DNA of 64,000 nt from Streptomyces sp. ISL-36 (GTDB lineage Bacteria; Actinomycetota; Actinomycetes; Streptomycetales; Streptomycetaceae): assembly GCF_018614205.1 (NCBI RefSeq), contig NZ_JAGGOS010000040.1, positions 1 through 64,000 of the forward strand. Reading direction: 5' to 3'. Below, one piece after another: positions 61,510 through 64,000 of this stretch. Both the position numbers and the translations under genes were made by a program. Under the pieces are notes generated by a model. It ran no database searches, was not told the DNA's origin, and saw nothing but the letters and a program-made list of their open reading frames with translations. Numbering within the stretch: position 1 is the first letter of the stretch; each line of letters begins with the position of its first letter.

Positions 61510-61594
61510 CTGGTCTTCACCCGGGGCACCCCGCCACGGACGGAGGGTTGCCGGACAGCAAGCCGGGGCTTCGTAGCTGTCACTCATGACCTGG
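61509..61594 (-). ncRNA. SAM-IV riboswitch
   Basis: On the minus strand the sequence opens GGTCATGAGTGACAGC, then AAGCCCCGGCTTGCTGTCCG, GCAACCCTCC, GGCGGGGTGCCCCGG and ends GGTGAAGACC, which is the SAM-IV consensus known from actinobacteria (pseudoknotted SAM-binding core). It precedes the cysteine-desulfurase-like gene by about 190 nt and should repress it when S-adenosylmethionine is abundant. Confidence 0.93.
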
Positions 61595-61599
61595 TACAG

Positions 61600-61629
61600 A
61601 ACGTATGTCAGCTGATCGTCTCCGCGCAA
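61600..61629 (-). promoter_or_regulatory. Promoter of the SAM-IV-controlled transcript
   Basis: Minus-strand TTGCGC (61629-61624) and TACGTT (61605-61600) are 18 nt apart, and the aptamer starts about 6-8 nt downstream of the -10. Confidence 0.5.
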
Positions 61630-61654
61630 CCCCGTTCCGTATTCCGGAACGGGG
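61630..61654 (-). terminator. Terminator of trpD
   Basis: CCCCGTTCCG (61630-61639) pairs perfectly with CGGAACGGGG (61645-61654) around TATTC, 15 nt past the trpD stop. Confidence 0.85.
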
Positions 61655-61668
61655 CCACGCGGACACCT

Positions 61669-62733
61669 CTACGCGTTGCTGGCGGCGATCCAGCGCTCCA
61701 GGGCCTGGCGTGCGGCGCCCGAGTCGATCGACTCCGCCGCCTTGGCGATGCCGGCGCGCAGTTGCTCCGCCAGGGTGCCCTCCCCCGGCTCGAGCGCCGT
61801 GAGCGCCGCCGCTGAGTTGAGCAGTACCGCGTCCCGTACGGGGCCGGTCTCGCCCGCGAGCAGCCTGCGGGCCACGTCGGCGTTGTACGAGGCGTCGGCG
61901 CCGCGCAGCGCCTCCACCGGGACGATGTCGATGCCGACATCCCGTGGGTCGAAGGTCTCCTCCCGCACCGCCCCGTCCCGCACCACCCAAACCCGCGAGG
62001 TGGCCGTGGTCGTCAGCTCGTCCAGGCCGTCGTCGCCGCGGAAGACGAGCGCGGAGGAGCCGCGCTCGGCGAGCACCCCGGCCATGATGGGGGCCATCCG
62101 GGCGTCGGCGACGCCGGTCGCCTGGGCCCTGACCCGGGCCGGGTTGGTGAGCGGACCCAGGAAGTTGAAGACGGTCCGGATCCCCAACTGGCCGCGGGCG
62201 GCTGCCACATGACGCAGCGCCGGGTGGAACTTCACCGCGAAGCAGAAGGTGATCCCGGCCTCCTCGGCGACCTCGGCCACCCGCCGCGGGGTCAGCTCCA
62301 GGTTGACGCCGAGCTTCTCCAGGACGTCGGAGGCGCCGCTCGCGCTCGACGCGGCCCGGTTGCCGTGCTTGACGACCTTGGCGCCGGTGCCGGCCACCAC
62401 GATCGCCGACATCGTGGAGATGTTGACGGTCTTGGCTCCGTCGCCGCCCGTGCCCACGATGTCCACGGACGGGCCGGGGACCTCGATGAGGTTGGCGTGC
62501 GCGTACATCGTCCGGACGAGTCCGGTGATCTCCTCGACGGTCTCGCCCTTGGCGCGCAGCGCGACCGCGAAGCCGGCGATCTGGGCGTCGGTGGCCTCGC
62601 CGCGCAGGATCCGGTCCATCGCCCAGGCGGTGTCCTCGGCGCTCTGGTCGCGGCCGGTCAGCAGTCCGTCCAGGACGGCGGGCCAGGAGCGGCCCGCCGT
62701 GGTAGGTCCTCCAGCGGGGGTCACAGCGCTCAT
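61669..62733 (-). CDS. trpD: Anthranilate phosphoribosyltransferase
   Basis: 354 residues; transfers phosphoribose from PRPP to anthranilate, the second step of tryptophan synthesis. [20 protein letters not shown] is the PRPP-binding glycine motif, followed by [31 protein letters not shown] and [14 protein letters not shown]. Full length, ATG 62733 with AGGAG 7 nt upstream. It is not linked to trpC/B/A here; its partner trpEG lies 28 kb away. Confidence 0.97.
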   Translation of the reverse strand: MSAVTPAGGPTTAGRSWPAVLDGLLTGRDQSAEDTAWAMDRILRGEATDAQIAGFAVALRAKGETVEEITGLVRTMYAHANLIEVPGPSVDIVGTGGDGAKTVNISTMSAIVVAGTGAKVVKHGNRAASSASGASDVLEKLGVNLELTPRRVAEVAEEAGITFCFAVKFHPALRHVAAARGQLGIRTVFNFLGPLTNPARVRAQATGVADARMAPIMAGVLAERGSSALVFRGDDGLDELTTTATSRVWVVRDGAVREETFDPRDVGIDIVPVEALRGADASYNADVARRLLAGETGPVRDAVLLNSAAALTALEPGEGTLAEQLRAGIAKAAESIDSGAARQALERWIAASNA

Positions 62734-62802
62734 GGCAGCTCCTGGTCATTGCCGTAACGAGACGAATACAGGCCCACCCTATCGATCCACGGGGACGGCA
62801 AA

Positions 62803-62831
62803 GAGCCCCGTCCATCGAATGGACGGGGCTC
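62803..62831 (-). terminator. Terminator of the qcr (cytochrome bc1) operon
   Basis: GAGCCCCGTCCAT (62803-62815) pairs perfectly with ATGGACGGGGCTC (62819-62831), 45 nt past the leftward qcrB stop. Confidence 0.88.
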
Positions 62832-62875
62832 CCGCTGTGGCGACCTCGACGCGACCGTCAGGTCGGTTCAGGTGA

Positions 62876-64000
62876 TCAGTGGTGGCCGTGGCCGCTGGTG
62901 ATCTCCTTGTACTCCTCGGCGGTGGGCTTGGCGATCTGGCTTTCCTCGCCGTAGTAGCTCCGGTTGAGCTTGACCCGGAGCTTCTCCATGCGGCCGATCT
63001 TCCGCTCGACGCCGTTCTCGTCGACCAGCGGACCGAGCTCGGCCGGCTTGTTCTGCTCATGCGCCGTGAGCTTGTAGAGCTGGCCCTGGCTGAGCGGCTG
63101 GTGGACCTCGACGAACTCACCGTGCGGCAGGCGCTTGATGACGCCGGACTCGCGACCGTGCAGCACCTTGTCCTTGTCCCGGCGCTGGAGGCCGAGGCAG
63201 ATCCGCTTGGTGACGATGAACGCGATGACCGGGCCGAGGAAGAAGAAGATCCGTACGAACCAGGTGATCGAGTTGATCGACAGGTGGAAGTGCGTGGCCC
63301 AGATGTCGTTGCCACCACCCACGAGCATGATCATGTACGCGGTGACCCAGGCGACACCGAAGCCGGTGCGCGTCGGAGCGTTGCGCGGGCGCTGCGCGAT
63401 GTGGTGCTCGCGCTTGTCGCCGGTGATCCACGACTCGATGAAGGGGTAGACCGCGATCGCGGCCAGCATCACCGGGAAGATCACCAGCGGGATCATCACG
63501 CCCAGGACCAGGGTGTGGCCCCAGAGGTTGATCTCCCAGCCCGGCATGACACGGATCAGACCCTCGGCGAAGCCCATGTACCAGTCGGGCTGGGCGCCGG
63601 TGGACACCTGGTCCGGACGGTACGGGCCAAGCGCCCAGATCGGGTTGATCGAGGCGATCGCCGAGATGACCGCGATGACACCGAAGACCAGGAAGAAGAA
63701 GCCTCCGGCCTTGGCCATGTAGACCGGCAGCAGCGGCATGCCCACGACGTTGTTGTTCGTACGGCCGGGGCCCTCGAACTGCGTGTGCTTGTGGTAGAAG
63801 ACCAGGATCAGGTGCGCCACCACGAGGCCGAGCATGATGCCGGGCAGCAGCAGCACGTGCGCCGAGTAGAACCGGGCCACGAAGTCGCCGCCGGGGAACT
63901 CCCCGCCGAACAGGAACATCGACAGGTACGTGCCGATGACGGGCACGGACAGGATCGCGCCCTGCATGAAGCGGACACCGGTGCCGGAGAGCAGGTCGTC
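62876..64000 (-). CDS. qcrB: Cytochrome bc1 complex cytochrome b subunit QcrB, C-terminal part (runs off right edge)
   Basis: The frame is open to the window end, giving at least 374 residues. Visible features: AHVLLLPGIMLGLVVAHLIL (helix D with heme-ligand His), FYHKHTQFEGPGR, PDWYMGFAEGLIRVMPGWEI (the PDWY motif of the actinobacterial Qo site) and a cytoplasmic C-terminal extension ending SGHGHH, longer than in mitochondrial cytochrome b. QcrB oxidises menaquinol and passes electrons to the QcrC cytochrome and the aa3 oxidase. Start lies outside the window; qcrA and qcrC are expected to the right. Confidence 0.97.
   Translation of the reverse strand, partial: DDLLSGTGVRFMQGAILSVPVIGTYLSMFLFGGEFPGGDFVARFYSAHVLLLPGIMLGLVVAHLILVFYHKHTQFEGPGRTNNNVVGMPLLPVYMAKAGGFFFLVFGVIAVISAIASINPIWALGPYRPDQVSTGAQPDWYMGFAEGLIRVMPGWEINLWGHTLVLGVMIPLVIFPVMLAAIAVYPFIESWITGDKREHHIAQRPRNAPTRTGFGVAWVTAYMIMLVGGGNDIWATHFHLSINSITWFVRIFFFLGPVIAFIVTKRICLGLQRRDKDKVLHGRESGVIKRLPHGEFVEVHQPLSQGQLYKLTAHEQNKPAELGPLVDENGVERKIGRMEKLRVKLNRSYYGEESQIAKPTAEEYKEITSGHGHH

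Overview
This is a core-chromosome segment of a Streptomyces. The DNA is very GC-rich, most starts are GTG, ATG or TTG, and terminators are long GC hairpins without U tracts. From memory, the gene order follows the conserved arm-proximal core of S. coelicolor (roughly the ftsI to qcrB interval). I see no integrase, transposase, prophage module, rRNA or tRNA gene.

Layout: 1-1.7 kb is the upstream end of the division/cell-wall cluster (ftsI, ftsL, rsmH; leftward). 2.1-7.6 kb holds a beta-carbonic anhydrase and a MoxR / DUF58 / transglutaminase operon. 7.8-10 kb has DUF3040, methyltransferase and HEPN-like genes. 10.1-13.7 kb is a cassette of a degenerate ABC-type ATPase, a YhgE/Pip membrane protein and a TetR regulator behind a 30-bp palindrome. 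14-16.1 kb has a DUF4126 membrane protein with a MacR-like box and a CrtI-like oxidoreductase. 16.1-23.1 kb contains metF and the thiamine genes, with thiE leftward and thiOSG rightward under a TPP riboswitch. 23.2-26.6 kb has a PASTA Ser/Thr kinase, endonuclease IV and a His-rich DUF4396 protein behind a CsoR-type site. 26.7-28.2 kb has a sulfite-oxidase-like enzyme, bacterioferritin and an iron-boxed bacterioferritin-associated ferredoxin.

28.3-37 kb groups aromatic and central metabolism: class II DAHP synthase, a secreted amidase with propeller-like repeats, a fused anthranilate synthase trpEG behind a Trp-Trp-Trp leader peptide and attenuator, a D-lactate-dehydrogenase-like enzyme and a phosphofructokinase with PPi-type residues. 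37.2-39.1 kb is the MacRS two-component system. 39-48.6 kb carries lipid and sugar genes (acyltransferase, lipase-like hydrolase, glucokinase glkA, acyl-CoA ligase) and several conserved hypotheticals. 48.7-53.1 kb has two glycosyltransferases and a MATE exporter with a divergent PadR regulator. 53.2-58.6 kb has cell-surface hydrolases (lipoprotein peptidase and two NlpC/P60 paralogues) and a NYN protein. 58.8-64 kb has rhomboid, a stand-alone Lrp sensor domain, a cysteine-desulfurase-like enzyme under a SAM-IV riboswitch, trpD and the C-terminal part of qcrB.

Regulation stands out more than gene content: two metabolite riboswitches, a peptide-coded attenuator, operator palindromes for TetR, CsoR, DmdR/IdeR, PadR and MacR types, and about a dozen genes whose -10 hexamer lies 6-8 nt before the start codon, which implies leaderless mRNAs. 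A two-repeat CRISPR-like relic lies between trpEG and the dehydrogenase gene. No wholly new multi-gene system is evident. The best candidates for something undescribed are the ATPase/YhgE/TetR cassette, the MacR-like box before DUF4126, and the SAM-IV leader with its six-codon upstream frame.
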